Below, in pieces: positions 1 to 8,861 of a stretch of 64,000 nucleotides of DNA. Each line of letters begins with the position of its first letter. Position 1 is the first letter of the stretch. This stretch comes from Tulasnella sp. 424 (taxonomy: Eukaryota; Basidiomycota; Agaricomycetes; Cantharellales; Tulasnellaceae): positions 124,001 to 188,000 of the forward strand of contig WSUB01000066.1 of NCBI GenBank assembly GCA_019633425.1, in the 5' to 3' direction. The notes beneath the pieces were generated by a model. It had not been told where the DNA came from. It saw nothing but the letters and a program-made list of their open reading frames with translations, and ran no database searches. The position numbers and the translations under genes are program-made.

Positions 1-651
1 CCAGCTCTGGTTTGGGGGGTACGTTGCGGATGAAGACCGTCGCTGAGTCGACCCTCGTCCTTCTGCCATGTTGCCTTTCACGACTAAAAGTTCGGCATCG
101 AGAGTAAAGTCTCGTGTCCGGAGACCTCGACATATCGGTTCAAGACTCATGTTGTGGGGAGCCCGCGCGTGCGTTGCTAGAGTCGTTTGAGGGAGCGGAG
201 CAGGAACCTGCACTGCGCAGCAAGCTGTCTTGACTATCGGGAGAGGGCAGATGGCATGCAGCAGCTGACTACTGAATGATAAGGCGAAGTGACCCAAAAT
301 ATCAACCGCCGCCGGGTGAGTTCCTCCTCCCCTGACGAATTACTTTACCGATTATGGTTACTTGCGCCCTTTTCATAACATCCAAGAAAACAATGTTCAA
401 CTTATGCGAAACGTAAAGAGCAGGGCAATGATTGCAGGATTGGTCCTTCGCGGGGTAATTTGATGACTGCCTGGCGTTAGATGCAATGACGTAACCTTGT
501 GGAACGTGGTGGCTTGCCGTGGGGAGATCACATCCAAGGTCTCTTTCTGCCATGCAGTTTCGCACCCTCCGCCTCGTTGCGGCAACTATTTAACTACCGC
601 AGCAGTTCTTCTGTCGAGAGTCCTTTCATCTACTACCCCAATACCCCCAAA
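1..651. other. upstream half of cassette copy 1, non-coding
   Basis: No gene is recognisable here. The stretch is clearly related to 2869-3535 and, more weakly, to 5843-5945 plus 6860-7793. All three copies lie immediately upstream of a paralogous secreted-protein gene. The conserved last 60 bases contain a T/C-rich stretch just before the start codon, which fits a fungal promoter and 5' leader. The first bases match the region just after the carnitine acyltransferase relic at 5840, so the window opens inside the tandem array. Confidence 0.6.
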
Positions 652-1587
652 ATGCATCTCTCTTCCATCGTCCTCGCTATCGGCGCTACTGTCGGCGCTT
701 TCGCTCAAACCACCGCCAGCACTGCTCAAACCACCGGTCCAGCCGTCCCCGATCCATCCATCAACACCCCCTCGGGTGTCATACAGTGCCAGCCCGTGAG
801 TCTTATTTCAATCTTGCTGGCCCATATTTCGAGTTGCGAACGGAACAAGCGTACTTACCGCTGGATCGGCCCATTCCACCCGTATTGATAGGTTCAACTC
901 ACCTTCTCGGGAACTTCTCCTCCATTCATCATCACTATTCAACCCGGAGGACAGGCCGGTGCCCCACCTCTCGTCACCGTCGGAAATACCACTGAAACTG
1001 CGTGAGTGTTATCAAGCTTTGCTGGGCTCTAGACGGCTGACCGCGCACGTGCTACTTTTTCTCCTGTTTGAATTTGGCTACAAACCCAACGAACCTACAG
1101 TATGACATGGGTTGCTAACCTCCCTACTAATTACAATCTCACTTGCGTCATCCGTGACTCTCTGGGTCGTACCGGCGCATCTGGTGAGTGCTGGTCGCCG
1201 CGCTTTTCATATTTTGCATTCAGTATGCCGAGGGGACTTTATCCGATCGTCATCTTTGGTCCTCATGGCAATCGTGGCGTCCCCTCGTGCCTCTGTTATG
1301 CGGTATAATGTACTATTGCTGACCAATCGTCTTGGCACTCCTCGGCGATAGCTCCATTCGTCATCTACCCTGGCACGTCCACCAGCTGCGGGGTTATTCA
1401 ATCAGTACCTCCACAAACATCAGCACCTGCAACATCACCGGCACCTGCATCATCACCGGCACCTGCATCATCACCGGCACCTGCATCATCACCAGCACCT
1501 GCATCGTCACCAGCACCTGCAACATCATCACCTCCGCCGCCACCACCAGCGGCCAGGATGAGATTCAAGCGAGTGGGAGCGATATAG
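652..1587 (+). CDS. small secreted protein, paralogue A, with Pro-rich repeat tail
   Basis: Four exons fit by eye: 652-795, 892-1001, 1101-1183 and 1352-1587, all with GT-AG introns at the same positions as paralogues B and C. The product starts with a signal peptide (MHLSS..., hydrophobic core, cut near AFAQ). A short Gln/Thr-rich linker follows, then a domain of about 80 residues that is probably a beta-sandwich, with the landmarks LTFSG, PPFIIT, a W in the third exon and IRDSLGRT. This resembles the small secreted, often GPI-anchored basidiomycete proteins with an Ig-like extracellular domain; that assignment is from memory of the family and the function is unknown. The last exon differs from paralogue C. 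It encodes six tandem ASSPAP-like hexapeptides (18-bp DNA repeat), then a Pro run and a short basic end, so there is no GPI signal. It may be expressed as a soluble form or may be decaying. Confidence 0.6.
1423..1530 (+). repeat. 18-bp coding minisatellite, 6 units
   Basis: Six near-identical 18-bp units built around GCACCTGCATCATCACC sit in the last exon of paralogue A and encode Ser/Ala/Pro hexapeptides. Unit length is a multiple of three, so copy-number change keeps the frame. Paralogue B has no such tract, so the expansion is specific to this copy. Confidence 0.85.
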
Positions 1588-2239
1588 GTAGCGTCCTATC
1601 TTTGGATGCGTATAAACATCTCTTTATATCGGACTTGCCGTCATACTCCTCCGGACTTTATCTATATACAAATCCCATGTGATTTTCCGTTATGAATGAG
1701 ACATGCGTATGTTCCCAAAATACCAATTTTGCCGCTGACCTTGAGGCGGTGCCCCGAGTATTGACCATATCGTTATCACTATTTCGAGGATTATGCTCAA
1801 CGCAGTCTTAACCTTCCCGAGTGTACCGGAACATCCGGCTTTAGCGCCCAAATTCTCCCTCTCGGGCCTGATTCTTAGCCGAAACCGGTCATCCATTTCG
1901 TACCCCAGTCGTCAGCAGACATGAAGCTCAGAGAGGGCCAGAGTTTCCGCCTTTCACCATATCAATTATGCGGGCAACCTTCTAAATGTGCCTTGAGAAT
2001 ATCTGATTTGCTCGCATCATGGCCAGAAATCGAATGCCCCGCACGTCCCTCAACACAGGCAGAAAATTCATCCCGATTCGTATTGAAGAGGTCACTTGTG
2101 CATGTTCAGTACCAATATGCGCGGCCGGTCCGCTTTGATCATTTGAGCCCTCAAATTCTAGCATCCGGGTCTATAGTTAAACCGTTCGGCTCGTAGGCTA
2201 CTCAATATCTGCCCCTCGCGGGAGTATACATGCGACCCC
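1588..2239. other. spacer of cassette copy 1, no gene seen
   Basis: The stretch aligns by eye to 4338-5010, including the region around 1921 which matches that around 4712. Short open frames differ between the two copies and carry no recognisable motif. I read it as the 3' region of paralogue A followed by spacer. Confidence 0.5.
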
Positions 2240-2868
2240 AATACGGGGTCCTATGGCCCCAGCACCGCATGCCCGCAAAATGAACGTATTTGCCAAGGAC
2301 GGCATCTACAGCGTTGATATGATTGAGAAGGATGTTTTCAGTGCCACCCACCGTCATTGAGCGACGTTAGCTGAAGTCGTAAAGGACGCCCGAGATCGAG
2401 AGGCCAAAGGTGAAAGGCCTGCCCAAGTCAATATCTCGAGCGCCGACGAACGTGATCTCTTGGTGAAGATGAAATCATGATTCTAGGCCGCAATTATGGC
2501 GTCTAAGTAAAGGCCTGGATCTCATTAAAACCGCGAGTATCTCCCATATATAACCCCCTCATTTAACAGCCGCTCAACCATCATGATCATTGAGAATCTT
2601 CCTTCGCTCTATCCCTCGGTGCTCATACTCTTGCTCCCCGTCATCAACCATCAACCGGACCCGCCTCGTCGACGACCGAGCTCACCCGCTCCTCGGTACA
2701 TGCCCATCTTGACATCACGGGCTTTGGCGAATCTTCAGGTCTGAACCAACGGTACGATAAGACTCTCAGCGTGATGGTCGAGAGTAACGGGAGGCTGGAA
2801 TGATGGGCGAACATTCACCTGGCGAGGCGCGCTAGAAGGGGAGACGTTGATTGCAGGCTCTGAGCTCA
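2240..2868 (+). pseudogene. carnitine O-acyltransferase relic, copy 1
   Basis: Translated fragments in several frames match the C-terminal half of fungal carnitine acetyltransferase: a KDAREREAKGE-like stretch and ADERDL near 2385-2470, a relic of NRST.T.IE near 2570, a degraded NRWFDK region near 2745, and MMGEHSP around the catalytic His near 2805. Stops and frameshifts separate them. Compared with the second copy (5010-6220) about 150 bases are missing after the His motif. The region does not encode a functional enzyme. Known role of the family: transfer of acetyl groups between CoA and carnitine in peroxisomes, mitochondria or cytosol. Confidence 0.65.
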
Positions 2869-3535
2869 GCCAGTTCTGGTTCAGGGTTTACGGTGCGGAT
2901 GAAGACCGTCGGCAAGTCGACCCTCATTCTTTTACCGCCCCGTGTTCTCTTTCACAGCTGAAACTTCGGCAGCAAGAGTAAAGCCTCGTGTCAGACGACC
3001 TCAACATATCGGTTCAAGGCTCATGTTGCGGAGAGCCTGTGCGTGCGATACGAGAGTTATTTGGGGGAGCGGAACAGGAACCACGTGCACTGCGCAGCAA
3101 GCGGTGATATCATATTCAAAGCTCGGGTCCGGGCCTTGACTGTTGCAAGGGGCCGGATGGTATGCAGCAGCTGACTACTGAATGATAAGGCGAAGTGACC
3201 AAAAATATCAACGGCCGCCGGTTGAATTCTTTCCCCCGCCGAATTAGTTCACCGATTAGAGTTACTTGCGCCCTTTTGATATCCAAGAAAATAGTGTTCA
3301 ATTTATGCGGACGCCAGAGCAATGAATGCGATATTGGACCTTCGCTGTGTAATTTTGATGATTGCCTGGCGTTAGAAGCAATGACGAAACCTTGCTGAAC
3401 GTGGCGTGCCAGGGGGGGCGTGTTTCTTTTCTGCAATGCAATCTCACTCCCTACGCCTCGTGGCGGCAAATATTTAAGTACCGCGCCAGTTCTTTTGTCG
3501 AGAGTCCTCTTATCCACTACCCAGGTACCCCCAAA
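2869..3535. promoter_or_regulatory. upstream region of paralogue B (cassette copy 2)
   Basis: This is similar to 1-651 along most of its length, with small indels. It contains no gene. The conserved C/T-rich segment directly before the start at 3536 is shared with paralogues A and C and probably includes the core promoter and leader; no experimentally defined site can be named. Confidence 0.45.
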
Positions 3536-4337
3536 ATGCATCTCTCTTCCTTCTTCCTCGCTTTCGGCGCTACTGTCGGCACTTTCGCTCAAACCACCGC
3601 CAGCACCGCTCAAACCACCGCCAGCATCGCTCAAACCACCAATCCAGCCGTTCCCGATCCATCCATCAACACCCCTTCAGGTGTCATAGAGTGCCTTCCC
3701 GTGAGTCTTATTCCAACCTTGCTGGGTCCATATTTCAAATTGCGAACGGATCTTAACGTACTTACCGCCGGATCGGCCCATTCCACCCATATTGATTGCA
3801 GGTTCAACTCACGTTCTCGGGAACTAAGCCTCCATTCATAATCACTATTGTGCCCGGAGGAGAGCCTGGTGCGGCTCCTCTCACCACCGTCGGCACTACC
3901 AATCAAACCTCGTGAGTGTTATCAGGCTTTGCTACGCACGTATACAAGTATAGACTCGACGACCGACCGCGCGCTACTCTTTCTCCTGTTTGGATCTGAC
4001 CGACGTGTGTGCAATTGAACACCCAAAAATCAAACCGACAAACTTACAGCCTCACATGGATTGCTAACCTCCCTCCTAATGCCAATTACACGGCCGTCAT
4101 CCGTGACTCTATTGGTCGCACCGGCCCGTCTGGTGAGTAGTGGGCGCCGCACCTTTCTTCTGCATTCAGTGTGCCGAGGGTATTTTATCCCTCGGGCTTC
4201 TGTATGCCGTATGATGTACTACTGCTGACCAATAGTCTTGGGATTCCTCGGCGACAGCTCCGTTCGTGATCTTCCCCGCCAGTGGCACGCCCACCTGCCA
4301 GATTGCTACACCTACACCAACACCAACGAGCGTTTGA
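3536..4337 (+). CDS. small secreted protein, paralogue B, truncated tail
   Basis: The exons are 3536-3700, 3802-3911, 4050-4132 and 4258-4337. The signal peptide is clear (MHLSS, cut near TFAQ). It is followed by three TTASxAQ-like repeats, then the same domain as paralogue A: LTFSG, PPFIIT, a Trp after the second intron and VIRDSIGRT. The last exon ends soon after a Cys and a short Thr/Pro run, so the long Ser/Ala/Thr stalk and GPI signal of paralogue C are absent. Frame and splice sites are intact, so the gene may still make a short secreted protein. Function is unknown; a cell-surface role is inferred only from the signal peptide and the GPI-anchored sister. Confidence 0.6.
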
Positions 4338-5010
4338 GATGAGGCGTTGCGTAGTTCCGTGGATCTAAGCGAGTGGGGGCGATATAGGTAGCGTCCTATC
4401 TTTGGGTGCTTATAAACACCTATTTATATCAGGACGTGCCGCCATCCTCCTCCGGACTTTCTTTATAAAAGTAATTTTCCGTTATGAATGAAAACATGCA
4501 TGTGTCCCAAAAATATCAATTTCGCGGTTGACCCTGAGGCGGCGCCCGTAGTATTGACCACCTAGTATCCACCTTTTGAGGATGATGCTCAACGCAGTCT
4601 CGACCTTTCCAAGTGTACCTGAAAATCCGGCTTTAGCGCCCAAATTCTTCCTCTCGGGCCTGATTATTAGCCGAACCCGGTTGTCCCTTTCGCGCGCGAG
4701 TCGTCAGCAGACATGAACCTCTGAGATGGTCAGAATTTCCGCTTTTCACAATGCTAATTCTGCAGGCAACCTCTCTACATGTGCCTTGAGAATAGCCAAT
4801 TTGCTCGCATCATGACCAGAAATCGAATGCCCCTCACGTCCCTCAACACAGGCAGGAAATTCCTCCCGATGCATCTCGAATAGGTCATAGTGTACCCATA
4901 AAGGCGGTACGTCCGCCTCGATCATTTACCCCCTTTCCTTTTCCCAAAATCTAACATTTAGGTACCTGGTTTAATCGTTCGGCTCGTAGACTATTCGATA
5001 TTCGTCGCTT
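4338..5010. other. spacer of cassette copy 2, no gene seen
   Basis: The stretch is similar to 1588-2239 of the first cassette copy. No convincing coding region is visible on either strand. Confidence 0.5.
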
Positions 5011-6220
5011 GCCGGAGTATATATATGCGACCCGAATACGGAGCCTCCAAGGGCACCAACACCGAATCCCCGCCAGATAATCGTATTTATTGGGGTCTGA
5101 TCTACAGCGTTGAATCTATTAAAGAAGGGCCTCCAGTGCCACCTGCCGGCATCGAGCGACGTATCGTTGAAGTCGTACAGTACGTCTAGAGGTGAGAGGC
5201 CAAAAGGGGAAAGGCCTGCCCAAGTCAATATCTTGAGCGCGGACAAACGTGATCACTGAGTGGAGGTGAGATCATGATTCTAGACCGCAGCTCTGGCGTC
5301 TAAGTAATGGTCCGGATCCGATCTGACGCAGTGTGTTTCTCGGCCATTCGCTCCATTAGAGCCGCGAGTACTTATCTCTTAACCCTTCCAGCCACCAACC
5401 GCTCAACCATCACGATCATTGAAAAATCCCCCTTCGCTCTCTCCCTCGATGGTCATACTCTCGCTCTCCGTCACCAACTATTAACAGGACGCACCTCGTC
5501 AACGGCCAAGCGCACCCGCCCCTGGTTAGATGCCCAAGTTGAGTTCACGGGCTTTGGCGGATCTTCAGGTCTGAACCGGTGGTTCGACAAGGCTCTCAGC
5601 GTGATGGTCGAGAGTAGTGGGAGAGCTGGGATGATGGGGGAACATTCACCCTGCGATGCGTTGTCCCCAGCATCGTCGTCGACTACTCCATCGCGGAACA
5701 CATGGATAGGGGTCAATTCGACGAGGACAACAACCTGGAACTCGACTCCTGGGATACGCTTGAGTCGGTAAATGATGAGAAACTGGAAGGGGGGGATTGA
5801 ACGAGCAAAGGCAGATGCGAAGACGTTGAATCCGGACTCTGAGCACAGCCAGTTTGTGGTTTGGAGACTGCCGTGTTGAGTGGGTGAAGACTCGGTAAGT
5901 CGACCCTTCGTTCTTGTGCCGGCCGTGTTCCCTTTCACAACCAAAAAAAACGTTTCTGACCCTTGCTTTTCATGTTTCAGTGAATTGCTCTCCTGTCACC
6001 TCCATTCAGATGGCGTTGGAACAGGGACCAAGGGTTTACGACCGCAACAGATCTACGAGACGGCGTCTCCACGCCTTTTTTGTTCATTGCCGCGAGGACG
6101 TCATTCGGACATTATGCCCGGGGATAGCAGAAAGCGACGTGAGACCCTTCTCGGCCTTGATGGTCGGAGGCGCTTCCGGGAAACGGTTAACCTTTTGTTA
6201 TTCACAAGCCTCTCGTTTCC
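5011..6220 (+). pseudogene. carnitine O-acyltransferase relic, copy 2
   Basis: This is the better preserved relic. The frame at 5307-5771 carries TNRSTITIIEKSPFALSLDG, GLNRWFDKALSVMVE and MMGEHSPCDAL; the His of the last motif is the expected catalytic base. The reading then continues in another frame with a VPSIVVDYSIAEHMD-type stretch (about 5665-5715). After a probable intron come SPVTSIQMAL-like and YETASPRLF-like pieces and a REDVIRTL stretch near 5985-6120, in the order expected for the enzyme. Frameshifts and stops occur throughout (for example after ADKRDH near 5255). The N-terminal half is missing, and I lose the match after about 6200. It lies directly upstream of cassette copy 3. 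Confidence 0.7.
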
Positions 6221-6859
6221 CTCCCGGCCACACTTCAAACTTCATCCTGCACTTACCAAAATGCCGGATCCGCTCAACGCGCTATCGCCGATGGCGTCAT
6301 AGATCGCAACGCGCTCGATGTCGTCGCTCGATGCCATAGCAGCGCACAAACGCCTGTGCGAGTGGTGCGTCGGCGGGCAAAGGATATGGCCGACGCCTCG
6401 CGGGGTTGAGGGGGATCTATCGGCCTGACGTCGATGTCCCTGTGCCGAAGATCCTTGAGGACCTTGATGTGAGGCCAGAATCGCGAGTAGAAGTTGAGTA
6501 CGAGCGGCATGAGTGCTAGAACGAGGTTCAATGGTACCGGATAAGTCCGAGGGCTTTTATCGTTCTATAAGTCGTGGGCGTGGGTTGGAGGCCGGAAATA
6601 CCGGAAATCTGCTCGTGCGTTCACTTGGTTGACCCTTTCTGGCACGCTGATCGTGCTAGTTTCGGAACTGTATGGCCTGATGCATATGGGATTGAGTGTA
6701 CGTACTTGCGTCACACGTTCCTCATCGTTCCCAAGATTGTGCTGATTGGCTTTCGGGTTTTCTAGTTCTATATCTATCTGGTGGTTCTATTTACTTGGCC
6801 TCCGCGTCTATCACACGACGGAACGTACTTTGGTGGAATGATGGTTCTTCGAGACCTCG
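6221..6859. other. unresolved sequence between the acyltransferase relic and cassette copy 3
   Basis: No family is recognised. Open frames on both strands are short and show no motif. Compared with the other cassettes, this block and the longer acyltransferase piece interrupt the similarity between 5843-5945 and 6860 onward. It is therefore either ancestral sequence deleted from copies 1 and 2 or an insertion. Confidence 0.4.
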
Positions 6860-7793
6860 CTGGGCCCCACCTTGTGAAATTCGGCATCAAGAGTCAAGTC
6901 TCGTGTCCGATCACTTCGACGTTATCGGTTCAAGTCTTACGTTGTTGAGGCCCAGCGGCCGATGCGAGTATTGTTCAGAGGAGCGGAGCAGGAACCACTG
7001 CGCAGCGGGCTGTGGTGTCGATCTCATGGACGCGGAAAGCCCGGTTCCGAACACGGCTATCGCATGGGGAGTGAGGGGTAGCAGCTGACCAACGATAAGG
7101 GGAAGGTAACTAAGAATGGCCACCGGGGAAATACCTTCTCGCGTGCCGAAAATAGGTTACCTATTATTGCCGTCCTTTTTAATAATGTCTCCAGGATTAA
7201 TATTCAATCTCTGCGGGACGTGAAGAGCGAGGCAACTGTGGGCATTCGCGGTGGGATTTCGATGACCGCCTGGCGTTGGATTCTGGAAGCAAATTATTGG
7301 ACCCTTGTTGAACGTGGCTTGCCAGGGGGAGCGTCTTTCTTGGCTTTCTCGTGGGCCGATATACTTGCCGAGCTGCTGCGCGTCAGTCCAGTGCACAATT
7401 AGCCTAGAGAGACGGCGAAAGGGAGGTGAATTTGAATATTGCAGTGAGGCAGCCGCCGGCCTGTTGTAGTGCAGCAAACGAGAAAAAGGCTGCGGAATGA
7501 AACGGGGAAAGGGAAACGGCGGGCGGCAGGGAAGAAGGGGGAATGTTTTGGTTGCACGGGCCCTGGGAGTGTTGGTTCCCAACCAAGTCGGGAAGTCACG
7601 TCGGAGTTTGAAAATTGGTATATTTGGGAAGCCCGCAGCGTTGCTCTCCCTCTTTTTCCTCTGTCGGTTCCATCACCTTCGTCTCTATCTTCCCTCCCTC
7701 TTCGCTCCCCTTCGCGTCGTCGAGACAACTCTTTATATACCGCACCACCTCTTCTTTGTCGAAAGTTCACTTCTTCCACAACTCCAGTAAAAA
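6860..7793. promoter_or_regulatory. upstream region of paralogue C
   Basis: The segment 6870-7330 is a diverged copy of 90-540 and 2960-3420, with shared blocks such as the one around the CGGTTCAAG motif. The later part, 7400-7793, is unique and strongly purine/pyrimidine biased, ending in a C/T-rich leader with a TATATA element about 60 bases before the start codon at 7794. The promoter reading is an inference from position. Confidence 0.45.
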
Positions 7794-8861
7794 ATGCAGC
7801 TCTCCTCCATCTTCCTCGCTGTCGTCGCTGCTGTTGGCGCTTTCGCTCAGGCCCCCGATCCATCCATCAACACCCCGACAGGTGTTCAGGAGTGCCTTCC
7901 CGTAAGTCTATCGCAGTTTGCCCACATTTCAAATTGTGAAAGGGACCAAACGTACTGACCTCCGTTTCAACTGTGTTTGATTATAGTCTCAACTGACTTT
8001 CTCGGGAACTTCCCCTCCGTTCATCATCACTGTTGTTCCTGCCGGCCAGGCTGGTGCCGCTCCTCTCGTCACCGTCGGCACAACCTCTGCGAACGCGTGA
8101 GTTTCATGAGGTGTTGTTTGACACTGGCGAATCTAGACGGCTGACCGCGCGGTACTCCTTTTCCGTTTCAATTTGAACCGACGTGCATTCAACCGAACAC
8201 CCCGAACCAAAAATAACCAACCTGCAGTATCACATGGAATGCTAACCTCCCTGCTGGCTCGTACACCCTCGTCATTCGTGACTCTCTAGGCCGCACCAAC
8301 CCATCTGGTAAGTGCTCGCCTTCAAGTCCTGCTGTGTTTTTCTGTCGGGGGGACTTTCTCCGGTTGTCAGCCAAGTTATCTTTGGCCCTCATGACAACCG
8401 TGGCTTTCTCTCGTGCTTCTGTTGTGCCATATGTACCATTGCTTACCAATTATCTTGGCATGCCTCGGCAATAGGTACATTCACCGTCAACCCCGGAGAC
8501 GCGACCTGCTTGAGTGCTAGCGCCAGCGCCGCTCCTGCTACTTCTGCAGCTGCTGCCACCTCTGCGGCTCCTGCTACCAGTGCTGCCCCCGCGACCAGCG
8601 CTGCCCCTGCAACCTCGGCAGCTGCCGCCACCACTCCGTAAGCAGCTTGCTCGCTCCTCTGCGTTTTGGGCTTGTCTAATCGCTTCCTTATTTAGTGCCG
8701 GATCGAGCGCCGCCGCCGTCGCTTCCTCTGTCAAGTCTTCCGCTAGCGTCATCTCCACCTCGGCTGCCGCTGCCGCCACCAGCCACAACGCTGCCCCAAC
8801 TCTTCAACCCATGGGCATCGCTGGTCTCGTCGGCCTTGCTGGTGTTGCCGCTCTCCTCTAA
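7794..8861 (+). CDS. small secreted GPI-anchored-type protein, paralogue C
   Basis: This is the only full-length member of the triplet. The exons are 7794-7901, 7987-8096, 8228-8307, 8475-8638 and about 8697-8861. The signal peptide (MQLSSIFLAVVAAVGAFAQ) leads into the conserved domain: ECLP, LTFSGTSPPFIIT, ITWNANLPAG, LVIRDSLGRT. A FTVNPGD step and a single Cys follow. The rest is a long Ser/Ala/Thr stalk with AAPATS repeats, probably O-glycosylated. A short polar stretch and a hydrophobic end (GIAGLVGLAGVAALL) have the layout of a GPI-attachment signal. The likely location is plasma membrane or cell wall. The function is unknown; the domain resembles the Ig-like module common in basidiomycete surface proteins. 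The clean frame suggests it is the functional ancestor-like copy of the array. Confidence 0.75.

Noticed and set aside
1423..1530. Short regularly spaced repeats as a CRISPR-like array
   Set aside because: Units are contiguous 18-bp coding repeats without spacers, in a eukaryotic gene.
6274..6531. Minus-strand frame with VLNFYSR resembling the SDR exon 2 end
   Set aside because: Only a few residues match and no other SDR motif is nearby; judged coincidence.
8443..8788. Minus-strand Ala/Gly-rich frames
   Set aside because: Antisense shadows of the Ser/Ala/Thr stalk of paralogue C.
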